DNA of 64,000 nt from an uncultured Alphaproteobacteria bacterium (GCA_934271715.1 CAKQRZ010000008.1:28930-92929); one strand, 5' to 3'; shown: positions 15,999-23,925, counted from the first letter of the stretch. Translations and numbers: made by a program. The notes: generated from the sequence alone by a model not told the origin.

Positions 15999-16034
15999 AA
16001 AGATGTAAAATAACTAATTTAAGAGGAAAGAAAG

Positions 16035-16091
16035 ATGAAAAATAAGCAATCCAAAGGTCTCTCTCTCTCTCTGCAAATCCTGAACATCTGA
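16035..16091 (+). CDS. Phase-variable leader reading frame of prepilin cassette 2 (18 codons, OFF)
   Basis: AAGAGGAAAGAAAG precedes ATG 16035. The frame reads MKNKQSKG, crosses a (CT)7 tract and stops at 16089-16091. With 6 or 9 CT units it would continue without a stop as ...SLSANPEHLIKGAFSAATKV... into the prepilin frame at 16190, about 293 residues in all. The downstream frame is open, and its sequence between tract and pilin is conserved as protein in cassette 3, supporting translation through it. Confidence 0.65.
   Translation: MKNKQSKGLSLSLQILNI
16059..16072 (+). repeat. CT dinucleotide tract, 7 units
   Basis: (CT)7 at the same codon position as in cassettes 1 and 3; pilin frame reached with 6 or 9 units. 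Confidence 0.9.
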
Positions 16092-16189
16092 TTAAAGGCG
16101 CTTTTTCTGCTGCCACAAAGGTATTTACAGAGTTTTTTGAAAAAATCAGCAAACAAGAAACTAACCTAACCAACATCGCATTTAAGGGT

Positions 16190-16918
16190 TTGGATGTCGT
16201 GCGTCAATACGCCGCACTTTTGGAGCGACGTGTACAACAAGGTACACGAGCAAGAAAAGCGCTAGCAGTGACCCGACAGGCAAACCCGCTAGGTCGTTCT
16301 ATGATAGAAATGCTGGGCGTTCTGGCGATTATCGGAGTACTGAGCGTGGGCGGGATTGCCGGTTATTCCAAAGCCATGGAAGAATATAAACTGGATAAAG
16401 CTTTAGGAGAATATTCCGGCATTGTTTACGGCTTATTAGAACATCAGGACAGCATCAAAAAATCTCAGCCTGACCAGCAAACCGGCATCGTAGATATAAT
16501 GCTGGCCGTTAACTTAATTCCAAACAGCTGGACTAAATTTAACAGCATTGGCTTGCATGACGCCTACGGCAATGAAATTTATTTTTACACCGTTTTGTCT
16601 GACTGGTCTAAAAAGATTTACTTTGATTTATATTTAGGCGGCAAAACCACTAATGCCGATAGCAAAACCGTATCTGCAAATTTTTCAGAAAAACTATGCG
16701 TCAAGCTTTTTGACACCTTGGCCAAGCCGCTTCATCATGCTATTGACCGCGCCGGAATCAGCAGCTGGAACGGGGAAAACAGCACCGGATTTGCCGGAGA
16801 CAGTACCTGCAGTACAGGCAAAAAATGCTTAGCCGACGCAACTTTGAGCGATTTTTTAAATGCCTGCAGGCTCTGCGACAAGGCTAACACCTACTGTAAC
16901 TTTGCATTTTGGTTTTAG
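16190..16918 (+). CDS. Type IV prepilin-like protein, CT-tract controlled (cassette 2)
   Basis: Counting from TTG 16190, the leader ends NPLG before RSMIEMLGVLAIIGVLSVGG, a class III signal with Gly-1 and Glu+5. The mature domain ends with the family Cys pattern (TCSTGKKC, ACRLCDKANTYC). TTG 16190 has no ribosome site. The frame is open upstream to the CT tract, so ATG 16035 is the likely start in the ON state. That leader would be about 86 residues long, far above the usual 5-25 of prepilins. The leader block (DVVRQYAALLERRVQQGTRA) is nearly identical to cassette 1. Surface pilus or pseudopilus role inferred from the signal only. Confidence 0.75.
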   Translation: MDVVRQYAALLERRVQQGTRARKALAVTRQANPLGRSMIEMLGVLAIIGVLSVGGIAGYSKAMEEYKLDKALGEYSGIVYGLLEHQDSIKKSQPDQQTGIVDIMLAVNLIPNSWTKFNSIGLHDAYGNEIYFYTVLSDWSKKIYFDLYLGGKTTNADSKTVSANFSEKLCVKLFDTLAKPLHHAIDRAGISSWNGENSTGFAGDSTCSTGKKCLADATLSDFLNACRLCDKANTYCNFAFWF

Positions 16919-16944
16919 CCAAACAGTTTTTCATGGCGTTCTCC

Positions 16945-17538
16945 CTATTCAATGCAACAGTCAACAGCCTTGCGGACAAAGTTCTTCATTTTGCCGAGAG
17001 GCGACGGCTCTGCCGCTGCTGAAACTTTTTCCGACGGTTCTTTGATTTCTTCTTTAGAAAATTCCTCGGCTTTGGCAGTAATTTTCTTGACTTCTTCCAA
17101 ATCCGGCTCAATCCATTTCAAATCTTTGGTTTCCATCATCCCCATGTTTAAGCCCCAAAACAGGCAATACATATCATAGGCGGTGTTAAACATTTTGTAG
17201 GCTTCTTCATCGTGGCCTAAGGTCTGCTGTTTGGTGCCGACTTCCATCAGACGCATAGAAGTTGCCAGCAAGTGCTTTGACATGCACCAAACTTCGCCCT
17301 CATAGCTCGGAATAATTTTCTGCAGCAGGTTTTTGCGGGTTTCGCGGATATCTTTTATTAAGTCATAATAAGAAGTCTTGCCGGTTTTCGCCCCCGAAAA
17401 CACCAGATGCTCTTCAATAGAAATCAGGTTCATAATCGCAATGCTGAGGTCTTGGTCTGATGACAAATCCTTAGGGTTTACCTTTTTGCTTGCGTCAATT
17501 CTTTCTACAAATTCTTTTACGTTTTCTGCTTTTTTCAT
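16945..17538 (-). CDS. Hypothetical protein, 197 aa, in operon with a CxxC membrane protein
   Basis: Soluble helical protein: a central four-helix-like region (LSIAIMNLISIEEHLVFSGAKTG, WCMSKHLLATSMRLMEVGTK, EEAYKMFNTAYDMYCLFWGL) and a charged C-terminal tail ending in DCCIE. I recall similar proteins next to CxxC membrane proteins in other uncultured bacteria, but know no function. AAGGAGTAAAAACC gives the start. It lies 16 bases downstream of the membrane protein gene in the same operon, so a joint role at the membrane is likely. Confidence 0.7.
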   Translation of the reverse strand: MKKAENVKEFVERIDASKKVNPKDLSSDQDLSIAIMNLISIEEHLVFSGAKTGKTSYYDLIKDIRETRKNLLQKIIPSYEGEVWCMSKHLLATSMRLMEVGTKQQTLGHDEEAYKMFNTAYDMYCLFWGLNMGMMETKDLKWIEPDLEEVKKITAKAEEFSKEEIKEPSEKVSAAAEPSPLGKMKNFVRKAVDCCIE

Positions 17539-17554
17539 GGTTTTTACTCCTTTT

Positions 17555-18058
17555 TTATAGTGGATAATAGGTTAAAATAAGACTAGCCGACAGCAGCAGC
17601 GCCACCGGCAGCACAACTTTTTCAAACGGAAAATGCGCATGATTATGGTTGCGGGCTTTCATAAACTGATAAAATTTCTGCGAATAAATATAAATAAGCG
17701 CCCCGAGAATCGCGGCAAACAGAAAGCTGTCCAGATAAAAAATGCCGATAATTTTAGGCAGATAGTTCAGCTCGCCCATATAGATAAAGCCGACCGAACT
17801 TAAAGACAGCAGCATTAAAATTGCGTCTCTGCCCGCAAAATGCCAATTTTTTTTATCAAACCACAAAATCAGCCAATAGCCGAGCAAAGCAAACATGGCT
17901 CCCGCCCAAAGCCCGACAATCTCGTCGCTGATACCCAAAGCGCGGGCGATTTCCAATGACGCCCCAATAGCCACCGTGCAGACCATGCAGGCTGGATTGG
18001 CTAATGCTGTTTTGACGCCTCCGCCTAAAATCGCCGCTAATATTAAAAATAGTTTCAT
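17555..18058 (-). CDS. Small polytopic membrane protein with N-terminal CxxC
   Basis: 167 residues. After a first hydrophobic segment comes ANPACMVCTVAIGASLEIARALGI, then about four more membrane helices. The CMVC pair at the start of a helix, close to a PACxxC motif, suggests redox or metal chemistry at the membrane. Related CPVCTVAVGAG proteins occur in many uncultured bacteria but have no established role. AGGAGGATAAGAA precedes the ATG. First gene of a two-gene operon with the 197-aa protein. Confidence 0.7.
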   Translation of the reverse strand: MKLFLILAAILGGGVKTALANPACMVCTVAIGASLEIARALGISDEIVGLWAGAMFALLGYWLILWFDKKNWHFAGRDAILMLLSLSSVGFIYMGELNYLPKIIGIFYLDSFLFAAILGALIYIYSQKFYQFMKARNHNHAHFPFEKVVLPVALLLSASLILTYYPL

Positions 18059-18150
18059 TTCTTATCCTCCTACATATTTATTTTATAATATATATTATAA
18101 ATACTATGTATTAAAAATGTCAAGTATTATTTTTTATATATTTAGACAAC

Positions 18151-18194
18151 AAAAAAACACCAATCATCTTTTTAAGGATGAAAGGTGTTTTTTC
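18151..18194 (-). terminator. Terminator of the 65-aa gene
   Basis: AAAACACC/GGTGTTTT with inner TCAT/ATGA and T-run on the minus strand, directly after the stop at 18197. Confidence 0.8.
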
Positions 18195-18196
18195 TA

Positions 18197-18394
18197 TTAG
18201 CCATACGTTTCCGTGTAATCCCCATCGTCGTCGCTGCGTCCGTCACATCCTGCTAACTTGCAAATAGCGCAAACAGGGTCAATAAGAACCGTACCGATAG
18301 CTCCCACAAAAATTCCCCAAACTCGTCCGCATGCAGACATATCAGATTTTGGAGAAACAGACTCTTTCAAGAGTTGAAAACAATAGAAAGCCAT
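18197..18394 (-). CDS. Small hypothetical protein, 65 aa
   Basis: MAFYCFQLLKES, then a hydrophobic stretch GIFVGAIGTVLIDPVCAICKLAGC with four Cys and an acidic tail (RSDDDGDYTE). It could be a small membrane-associated or metal-binding peptide; no family recognised. It has an AT-rich leader without Shine-Dalgarno, like other accessory genes here, and its own terminator, which favours a real gene. Confidence 0.45.
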   Translation of the reverse strand: MAFYCFQLLKESVSPKSDMSACGRVWGIFVGAIGTVLIDPVCAICKLAGCDGRSDDDGDYTETYG

Positions 18395-18516
18395 AATGCT
18401 AAGTATTTAAGTGAAACAAAAAAATTAAAATCACACAATTATAAAAAATACAGATTTATTATAAGAAAATTTACTTTATCCGTCAATACTTAAACAAAAA
18501 ATATAAGGAGAAAATA

Positions 18517-18903
18517 ATTAGAAAATTGACTATATTGTTTGCCGCTGCACTGCTGTGCGGCTGTCATAATACTTTAACTCTTACTCAAGAGGAGAGCGGC
18601 AAAACCGTCATCCTTTCCGCCGGCGAAACCGCAGCCATACAGCTGCCCGAAAATCCGACAACCGGATATAGCTGGGAGTTTTTTCCGGAGCCGGAAAATC
18701 AAAATGTTATCGGCAATATAAAAGAAGAATATACGCAAGATAAAGCCGAAGCGGGTATGGTTGGAGTCGGTGGCACTAAAACCTATAGCTTTGTTGCCAA
18801 ACAAAGCGGAAATATAACAATCAAAGGCTATTATTACCGCCCTTGGGAAAATAAAGACACCGGCAGCGCCGCAACCGTAAGCTATAAAATTGAGGTTCAT
18901 TAA
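18517..18903 (+). CDS. Chagasin-family cysteine protease inhibitor, putative lipoprotein (apparent ATT start)
   Basis: The three inhibitor loops of family I42 are present: NPTTGYSW, the GVGG loop and RPW. The precursor has a lipoprotein-type signal (LTILFAAALLCGC). Such proteins inhibit papain-like cysteine proteases and probably protect the cell envelope from host or neighbour proteases. There is no ATG. AAGGAG (18505-18510) is 6 bases from an in-frame ATT at 18517 that starts IRKLTILF, as if an original ATG had changed. The next start, TTG 18526, is 15 bases from the site. I place the start at ATT with caution. Confidence 0.8.
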   Translation: MRKLTILFAAALLCGCHNTLTLTQEESGKTVILSAGETAAIQLPENPTTGYSWEFFPEPENQNVIGNIKEEYTQDKAEAGMVGVGGTKTYSFVAKQSGNITIKGYYYRPWENKDTGSAATVSYKIEVH

Positions 18904-18918
18904 ATTTTATTAAAAGAC

Positions 18919-18947
18919 TTGACAAAAATAGTGAAATACGCTATCTT
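18919..18947 (+). promoter_or_regulatory. Sigma70 promoter of duplicated module, copy 1
   Basis: TTGACA, 17-bp spacer, TATCTT; near-consensus. The promoter and leader are repeated at 20300-20328. Confidence 0.75.
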
Positions 18948-18995
18948 TACGGCAAATATTTTTTATTATGTTTAATTATTTAAAACCTTTTAAAT

Positions 18996-19694
18996 ATGGA
19001 TAAGGATAAAAATTTTGTATCACAGGCAAAAAAATTTTGCCGAATGATAAATGCGTTTATGCTGATTTGCCTGTTCTCGGTTATTTTTTGCAGCTGTGAA
19101 GATAATCACAAACTGAAAAATAAGTATCTTGCTTATGACAGCTGCTTAATAAAATACCGTGAGAAAAATTATATTGATGAGGAAACTTATCAAAAATTCA
19201 AAAAAAACCCAACGACTCTAAAAGAGCTATCTGCTTTGGATTTTAAGAATATAAACGCCAAGACAGCAAAAAACAAGGCTAAACGCGACAGCTTATGCAA
19301 CCTGCTGCGCAGCTTGGAATGGCAAAACCGTCAGCTGAACAATAAGCATATCGGATATTTAAGAATCAAACGAATGTGGTATAACAGCGATACGCAGCCT
19401 TGGACTTATAGCGGCTATACTAGTGTTTATTTGTATAGCAACACCAAAGGAAGCTCCCGAATTTTAACACGCTTCGGAAGCATCGGCGGCCATACGGGAA
19501 CTGCATCTTTAGATATTAAAGGCGAAGCTCATGGTATTGGAGACAATCGTTTTGACTATATCAATGTGATTCTATCCGATAACACGTTTTATCAATTTTC
19601 TACCAAAAACAATCCGGAATGGCTGCTTGTTAAAGAAGGAGACTTGGTTGAACGAAATGAAAATAATAATCTTGTTCCATTGTTTAAAAAATAA
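18996..19694 (+). CDS. Putative lipoprotein, module gene A1
   Basis: 232 residues; unknown family. A signal segment (MINAFMLICLFSVIFCSC) begins near residue 17 and fits a lipoprotein signal. A helical middle is followed by a C-terminal domain of about 110 residues (LRIKRMWYNSDTQPWTYSGY, GSSRILTRFGSIGG, FDYINVILSDNTF, LVPLFKK). The last domain is closely matched in the 330-aa protein at 20376. The two share promoter, AT-rich TTTAAAT leader and neighbour, so this is one copy of a duplicated two-gene unit. Confidence 0.7.
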   Translation: MDKDKNFVSQAKKFCRMINAFMLICLFSVIFCSCEDNHKLKNKYLAYDSCLIKYREKNYIDEETYQKFKKNPTTLKELSALDFKNINAKTAKNKAKRDSLCNLLRSLEWQNRQLNNKHIGYLRIKRMWYNSDTQPWTYSGYTSVYLYSNTKGSSRILTRFGSIGGHTGTASLDIKGEAHGIGDNRFDYINVILSDNTFYQFSTKNNPEWLLVKEGDLVERNENNNLVPLFKK

Positions 19695-19700
19695 GTGATT

Positions 19701-20237
19701 ATGAAGAAGTTTTTTATTATTTGCACCGTTATCTTTATTGCTGTTTTTTCACAGATTACTTTTGTTTCTTGTGAAAATATGTATGTTCCGAACATACCCG
19801 ATAATTATGAAGAATATCTGAAAAGATATGATTTAGAGGCAAACGGCTATAATGCTGTCATCCGTTCAATAGACTATCAGCAAAAGCAGCTTGACTATTA
19901 TCGCAAATGTCTGGAAGAAAAAGGCAAACCGAAAATTGAAATTTTAAAAGTGCTTAGAACAAATTCATCTTTTGTGATGAATAACCCCGCTTATTATAAC
20001 CGCACCGTCAACAATAATACTATTGTTGAAAGCGGTAAGGGCGCTGATGAAGAAGATATTTACATGCTCTACTTGAGCGATGGTAAAATTATCAAATCCA
20101 GTCCGCGCAATAAGCCATCGTGGTTCGGCACTAAAGTAGGCGAAAAAGTGCGCAAGACTACATATTACGTTATTAAAGCGCATGACAATGCTTTTAAACT
20201 TGATACAATAGTTGATTATACGCCGTTGTATGAATAA
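19701..20237 (+). CDS. Putative exported protein, module gene B1
   Basis: 178 residues from ATG 19701. N-terminal signal/anchor (KKFFIICTVIFIAVFSQITFVSC), possibly a lipoprotein. The C-terminal domain (PKIEILKVLRTNSSFVMNNP, GKGADEEDIYMLYLSDGKII, KPSWFGTKVGEKVRK, YTPLYE) is highly similar to that of the 216-aa protein at 21375. Function unknown. It follows gene A1 by 6 bases and is probably co-expressed with it. Confidence 0.7.
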   Translation: MKKFFIICTVIFIAVFSQITFVSCENMYVPNIPDNYEEYLKRYDLEANGYNAVIRSIDYQQKQLDYYRKCLEEKGKPKIEILKVLRTNSSFVMNNPAYYNRTVNNNTIVESGKGADEEDIYMLYLSDGKIIKSSPRNKPSWFGTKVGEKVRKTTYYVIKAHDNAFKLDTIVDYTPLYE

Positions 20238-20239
20238 AT

Positions 20240-20276
20240 AAAAAAAGAGTTCACTTTTTTAAGCGGACTCTTTTTT
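20240..20276 (+). terminator. Terminator of module copy 1
   Basis: AAAAAGAGTTC pairs with GGACTCTTTTTT (wobble inside); T-run. The same design occurs at 22027-22063. Confidence 0.75.
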
Positions 20277-20299
20277 ATTATATTTTTTTATTAAAAAAC

Positions 20300-20328
20300 T
20301 TGACAAAAATGGCAAAAAGAGCTATTGT
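20300..20328 (+). promoter_or_regulatory. Sigma70 promoter of duplicated module, copy 2
   Basis: TTGACA, 17-bp spacer, TATTGT. Promoter, ACGGCAAATATT and TTTAATTATTTAAAA leader match the copy before 18996. Confidence 0.75.
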
Positions 20329-20375
20329 TACGGCAAATATTTTTATTGTGTTTAATTATTTAAAATCTTTTAAAT

Positions 20376-21368
20376 ATGGAGAAGAATAATAATTCCGTAT
20401 CGCCGATAGAGGGAATCTGTGCGGCGATTGCAGCGTTGCTGTTTTTTTTATGCGGCTGTTTTATGGGAATCGGTATGACTGTTTGGTTAATTGTCTTGTC
20501 GGTGGTGATTACATTTTTTATTATCACCTTATATGATAAACAAGATTTTACAACTCCTTCTGGGGTCTTGTGTGTGTTTGATGCCATATTCTCATTATGG
20601 ATTTTTTTGTTAATATGCGTATTAACAGATTCTTATTTGTGGGGAATTTCAGCTGTGGCACTTTATGCTGTGATTGCAGTTTTTTTACAAAAAGAAAAAA
20701 AAATCCATGTTATTTTCAGAGTTTGTTTGGGTGTTGTATGCGGTTTTATTTTTGATGTTGTTGGCGGATATGTAGACCACAGACGCTATAGATATTGTGA
20801 AGATAAACAGCTATATGCCAGATGTATTCAAGAGCAAAATATTTTGAAAGAAACTTTTGACTCTGCTGATATGGCAAAATTCAGCAACCCTTATTTGTTT
20901 TATCAAACAGCGGATTCTGCAGTACAAGCAGTTAAAGCCAAATCCTGCAATATCCGTGTAAAGACTGACAGCTTGAAAAAAGAATTGGCTAAAGAAAAAA
21001 CAACAGAAACATTAGTTATTGATTTTCCAAAGCTTTTGCGGATAAAACGTATTTGGCAAAATAGTGATATACAACCGTGGTCTTATTGGGGATACACGCA
21101 TGTATATTTGCAAAGTTTCGGCGGTTCTTCCGGTGTAAGAACGCGTTTTGGAAACGTAATCGGCAGGTATCCTCCTAAGGTTTTGCGCAAGATGAGCGGT
21201 GCTGCCAGAGAAATCGGTGAAAATCGCTTGGACTATATTAACGTGGTTTTGTCAGACAATTCTTTTCATCAGCTAAAAGTTAAAGATTCGTATGAATGGC
21301 TGGTGGCTGAAGAAGGCGAACTTGTCGAAGTTGATGGTAATAAGCTTGTTCCACTATTTAAAAAGTAA
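20376..21368 (+). CDS. Multi-pass membrane protein, module gene A2
   Basis: 330 residues. The N-terminal 130 residues contain about four membrane helices (LLFFLCGCFMGIGMTVWLIV, LIVLSVVITFFII, IFSLWIFLLICVLT, VIFRVCLGVVCGFI). After a helical linker the C-terminal domain (LRIKRIWQNSDIQPWSYWGY, LDYINVVLSDNSF, NKLVPLFKK) is paralogous to gene A1, which has a lipoprotein signal instead. So the same outer domain is attached to the membrane in two ways. Function unknown. Confidence 0.7.
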   Translation: MEKNNNSVSPIEGICAAIAALLFFLCGCFMGIGMTVWLIVLSVVITFFIITLYDKQDFTTPSGVLCVFDAIFSLWIFLLICVLTDSYLWGISAVALYAVIAVFLQKEKKIHVIFRVCLGVVCGFIFDVVGGYVDHRRYRYCEDKQLYARCIQEQNILKETFDSADMAKFSNPYLFYQTADSAVQAVKAKSCNIRVKTDSLKKELAKEKTTETLVIDFPKLLRIKRIWQNSDIQPWSYWGYTHVYLQSFGGSSGVRTRFGNVIGRYPPKVLRKMSGAAREIGENRLDYINVVLSDNSFHQLKVKDSYEWLVAEEGELVEVDGNKLVPLFKK

Positions 21369-21374
21369 AAAATT

Positions 21375-22025
21375 ATGAAGAAGTTTTTAATTATTTTGGC
21401 GATTTTTATCGGTGTAGATAGTTGTTTGTGGTTGTTCCGAAAATTTTCTCCGCTGCAGGAACAATGTAAAAATCAAATTCCTTTTAAGTTAGATGCTACA
21501 ACTTATTTTTTTATAAGCTCTGCTTTACATGATAAAATGGTAAAAGATTTTATTGGACAAGGGTGGCTAAAATCAGAGTATACCGGAAATATAAGCGCTT
21601 GTTACTATAGTTACTATAACTTTAGTTATTTGAAAGTCGATGACAATGAGCGGAAAAAAGCTGAACAACAGTTGGCAACCTACAGAGATTGCAAAAAACA
21701 GCTTGCAGGCTCAAAGCCTAAAGTTGAAATTTTGCGGGTTATGCGCACAGCCTCATCTTTTGTGATGAATAATCCGTCTTATTTCAGCCGTGATATCAGT
21801 AATAATACAATTACTGAAAAAGGCAAAGGCGCCGATGAAGAAGATATTTATGTGCTTTATTTAAGCGATGGTATCGTCTTTAAAGCAAGTCCGCGTGACA
21901 AACCGCAGTGGCTGGGAACGAAAGTCGGCGAAAAAGTGCGTAAGGTTACTTCATACGAGGCTGTTTTACACGGAAATACTTACAAAGTTGACACTATCGT
22001 CAGATATAGTCCTTTGTATGAATAG
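21375..22025 (+). CDS. Putative exported/anchored protein, module gene B2
   Basis: 216 residues. N-terminal hydrophobic segment (KKFLIILAIFIGVDSCLWLF), a variable middle, and a C-terminal domain (KVEILRVMRTASSFVMNNPS, GKGADEEDIYVLYLSDGIVF, LGTKVGEKVRKV, YSPLYE) paralogous to gene B1. It sits 6 bases after A2, the same spacing as A1-B1. No Shine-Dalgarno. Confidence 0.7.
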   Translation: MKKFLIILAIFIGVDSCLWLFRKFSPLQEQCKNQIPFKLDATTYFFISSALHDKMVKDFIGQGWLKSEYTGNISACYYSYYNFSYLKVDDNERKKAEQQLATYRDCKKQLAGSKPKVEILRVMRTASSFVMNNPSYFSRDISNNTITEKGKGADEEDIYVLYLSDGIVFKASPRDKPQWLGTKVGEKVRKVTSYEAVLHGNTYKVDTIVRYSPLYE

Positions 22026-22026
22026 G

Positions 22027-22063
22027 CAAAAAGAGTTCACTCAAATGAGTGGACTCTTTTTTT
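22027..22063. terminator. Terminator of module copy 2, also serving ogt
   Basis: AAAAAGAGTTCACTC pairs with GAGTGGACTCTTTTT; overlaps the 3' end of the convergent ogt gene. Confidence 0.8.
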
Positions 22064-22580
22064 GTTTCGGCATTGTGAACTTGGTCATATCAAAGCCCTC
22101 ATGCCGCAGCAATATTACTTTTTTATCAACTCCGCCGTCATATCCGGTTAAATTGCCGTTGGCGCCGATAACACGGTGACACGGAATTATAATGCAAATC
22201 GGATTATGTCCGACCGCGCCGCCCACAGCCTGCGCCGACATTCGGGCTTTACCGCATTCCTGCGCCGCTTGTTTGGCGATATCGCCGTAGGTAACATATT
22301 TACCGTAAGGAATTGTTTGCAAAATTCTCCAGACTCTTCGCTGAAATTCGCTGCCCCGTGGCTTTAGAGGCAGTCTGTTCAGGCGTGGATTTTTGCCCTG
22401 CCAATAATCATTTAACCATTGTTTAGTCTGTATAAATATCGGCAAGTTTTCCGCTTGCACCCAATCGGCGGCAATATGATTATATCGCTGTTGCTTCATC
22501 TGCAAACCGGTTAGATTTTGCCCGTCGCTGGTCATCAGCAGCTGCCCGACCGGCGAATCATTATAAAAAGCATAAAACAT
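22041..22580 (-). CDS. ogt: Methylated-DNA-[protein]-cysteine S-methyltransferase
   Basis: Repairs O6-methylguanine by transferring the methyl group to its own Cys in one step. The active-site block IIPCHRVIGANGNLTGY is complete (Cys-134), with RVWRILQTIPYGKYVTYGDIA and the Gly-rich helix AVGGAVGHNPI upstream. 179 residues, normal for the single-domain Ogt type. It is convergent with the duplicated module. Confidence 0.93.
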   Translation of the reverse strand: MFYAFYNDSPVGQLLMTSDGQNLTGLQMKQQRYNHIAADWVQAENLPIFIQTKQWLNDYWQGKNPRLNRLPLKPRGSEFQRRVWRILQTIPYGKYVTYGDIAKQAAQECGKARMSAQAVGGAVGHNPICIIIPCHRVIGANGNLTGYDGGVDKKVILLRHEGFDMTKFTMPKQKKSPLI

Positions 22581-22649
22581 TACCTATTTTTCCTTTATCC
22601 CTAACATAGCAGTTGCAAAAATAAACTGTCAAGTTTATAACAGCGGTTT

Positions 22650-23399
22650 ATGAGAAATAAAATTTTGATATATGAGGACTATGGCTGCGCAGATGTAAAT
22701 GTTTTGGCAAAAGAGCTACGCGCTTATTTTGAACCGCGCGGCTGTAGGGTCGGATTTACAGATGCTAATGAAATTATCAGCCGTAACAGCCTTAATCAAG
22801 AAGTCCTAGCTTTTTTTATTCCCGGCGGTGCCAGTACGCCGTATCGCCATAAGCTTGAAGTTTTAGGCAATGCGAAAATCCGTGACTATGTCCGGCAGGG
22901 CGGTGTTTATTATGGAATCTGCGCCGGCGCTTACTATGCCTGCAAACAAACCGAATTTGAAAAAGACTTGCCGGAATCCCGAATTATAGCCGAATATAAA
23001 TTAGATTTGCTCAACGCTAAGGCCGTAGGCTCCTTGTACAAAGAGCTTAATATAGAGCCGTTTGCAAAAAATCCGGCTTCTTCCGCCGCCGTGGAATTGT
23101 TTGATGAAAACGGCGCCGCTGTTGTTGTTCATTATCACGGAGGTCCGTATTTTGAGTTAAACAATCCGGAAAATGCCGAAATTTTAGCCCGTTATAATTT
23201 AGCCGGCTTTAAGCCGGCTGTGGTTCTTCAGCCTTACGGCAAAGGCAAAGTCATTCTTTCCGGCGTGCATTATGAAGACAGCGGCGAAATGCTGGCTAAA
23301 GCTTCGTCCGACTTGCAGAAAACCTCGCAGATTCTGAGCCAAAATGAATCCACCCGCCAAGCCTTTTTTAATAAGCTGATGAGTTTAAGCGGCAGATAA
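22650..23399 (+). CDS. BPL_N domain protein (glutamine amidotransferase-like fold)
   Basis: 249 residues. FFIPGGASTPYRHKL and GGVYYGICAGAYYACKQTEF match the biotin-protein-ligase N-terminal domain (BPL_N), a class I glutamine-amidotransferase-like fold with a Cys nucleophile in GICAGAYY. Later VHYHGGPYFEL and GKGKVILSGVHYEDSGEML are also typical. There is no ligase domain, so it is a stand-alone BPL_N protein, for which no enzyme activity is established. The upstream gap to ogt is short and divergent. Confidence 0.8.
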   Translation: MRNKILIYEDYGCADVNVLAKELRAYFEPRGCRVGFTDANEIISRNSLNQEVLAFFIPGGASTPYRHKLEVLGNAKIRDYVRQGGVYYGICAGAYYACKQTEFEKDLPESRIIAEYKLDLLNAKAVGSLYKELNIEPFAKNPASSAAVELFDENGAAVVVHYHGGPYFELNNPENAEILARYNLAGFKPAVVLQPYGKGKVILSGVHYEDSGEMLAKASSDLQKTSQILSQNESTRQAFFNKLMSLSGR

Positions 23400-23467
23400 G
23401 TGGCAACAGGTCCCTAACCAAGTCAATAAATTAGCCTTATTATTACATAAGTCTCGGTTGAAAGAAG

Positions 23468-23502
23468 ATTCTCTTGATAAAACCTAGAATGACTGGTGCT
23501 GG
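23468..23502 (-). repeat. Dispersed palindromic element, copy d (degenerate)
   Basis: GATTCTC...AACCTAGAATGACTGGTGCTGG, a worn inverted copy of the element at 4223. Just before it (about 23423-23450) lies CAATAAATTAGCC, the AT-rich companion segment also found at about 2144 and 38386. Confidence 0.7.
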
Positions 23503-23516
23503 AGACGAGTGGTTAG

Positions 23517-23773
23517 CGTCTTTTCCGCCTCCTCTATCAGCGTCATTCTTCGCCGGTACTCCCTGCTGGAAGTACCACGGCGGAGAATCCATAACGCCAT
23601 TGCTAAAGCAATGTCAATATTTAATAATACCACTCACTCGGCACTATCGTGCCACTCTCTCCCGCAGGGGGCGAGAGAACAAAGAAGCGTTGCCTATGGC
23701 AACAAGGTCACGGATACTCGTCTGCCACAGCCTGCGGGGTGTGGCGACAAGTATGACATTTCAGAGTTGGGCT
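23517..23773 (+). repeat. Mosaic dispersed repeat, copy 2
   Basis: Matches 2193-2385 closely and has about 60 extra bases in the middle (starting about 23619) that include CTCTCTCCCGCAGGGGGCGAGAG-like pairing and GGCACTATCGTGCC. No gene is supported in 23400-23925; the reading frames here are translations of the repeats. Confidence 0.8.
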
Positions 23774-23825
23774 GCAAAAAATACCGGTCTCAACTTAATG
23801 AAACCGGTACTACCTCTCAGAGGCT

Positions 23826-23919
23826 TGGATAATGAGGCTAATACGCATTAACTTTTTTTTGCCGTGTACAAAACGGTACACAAGAATAAAAAGTTAAAAG
23901 TAGTAGACCATTAGACGAG
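23826..23919. repeat. 3'-flanking repeat with GTGTAC hairpin, copy 2
   Basis: GGATAATGAGGCTAATACGC, T-run, GTGTAC-AAAACG-GTACAC, then the stretch ending GTAGTAGACCATTAGACGAG, as at 4737-4830. It again ends just before the stop codon of a minus-strand gene. Confidence 0.75.
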
Positions 23920-23925
23920 CCTCCT

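Noticed and set aside
16190..18058. Genomic island borders or attachment sites in the accessory region
   Set aside because: No integrase, tRNA target or direct-repeat border was seen; composition shifts alone are not enough.
23474..23851. Plus-strand frames of 125 and 107 residues
   Set aside because: They translate dispersed repeats, have no start signal and no family features.
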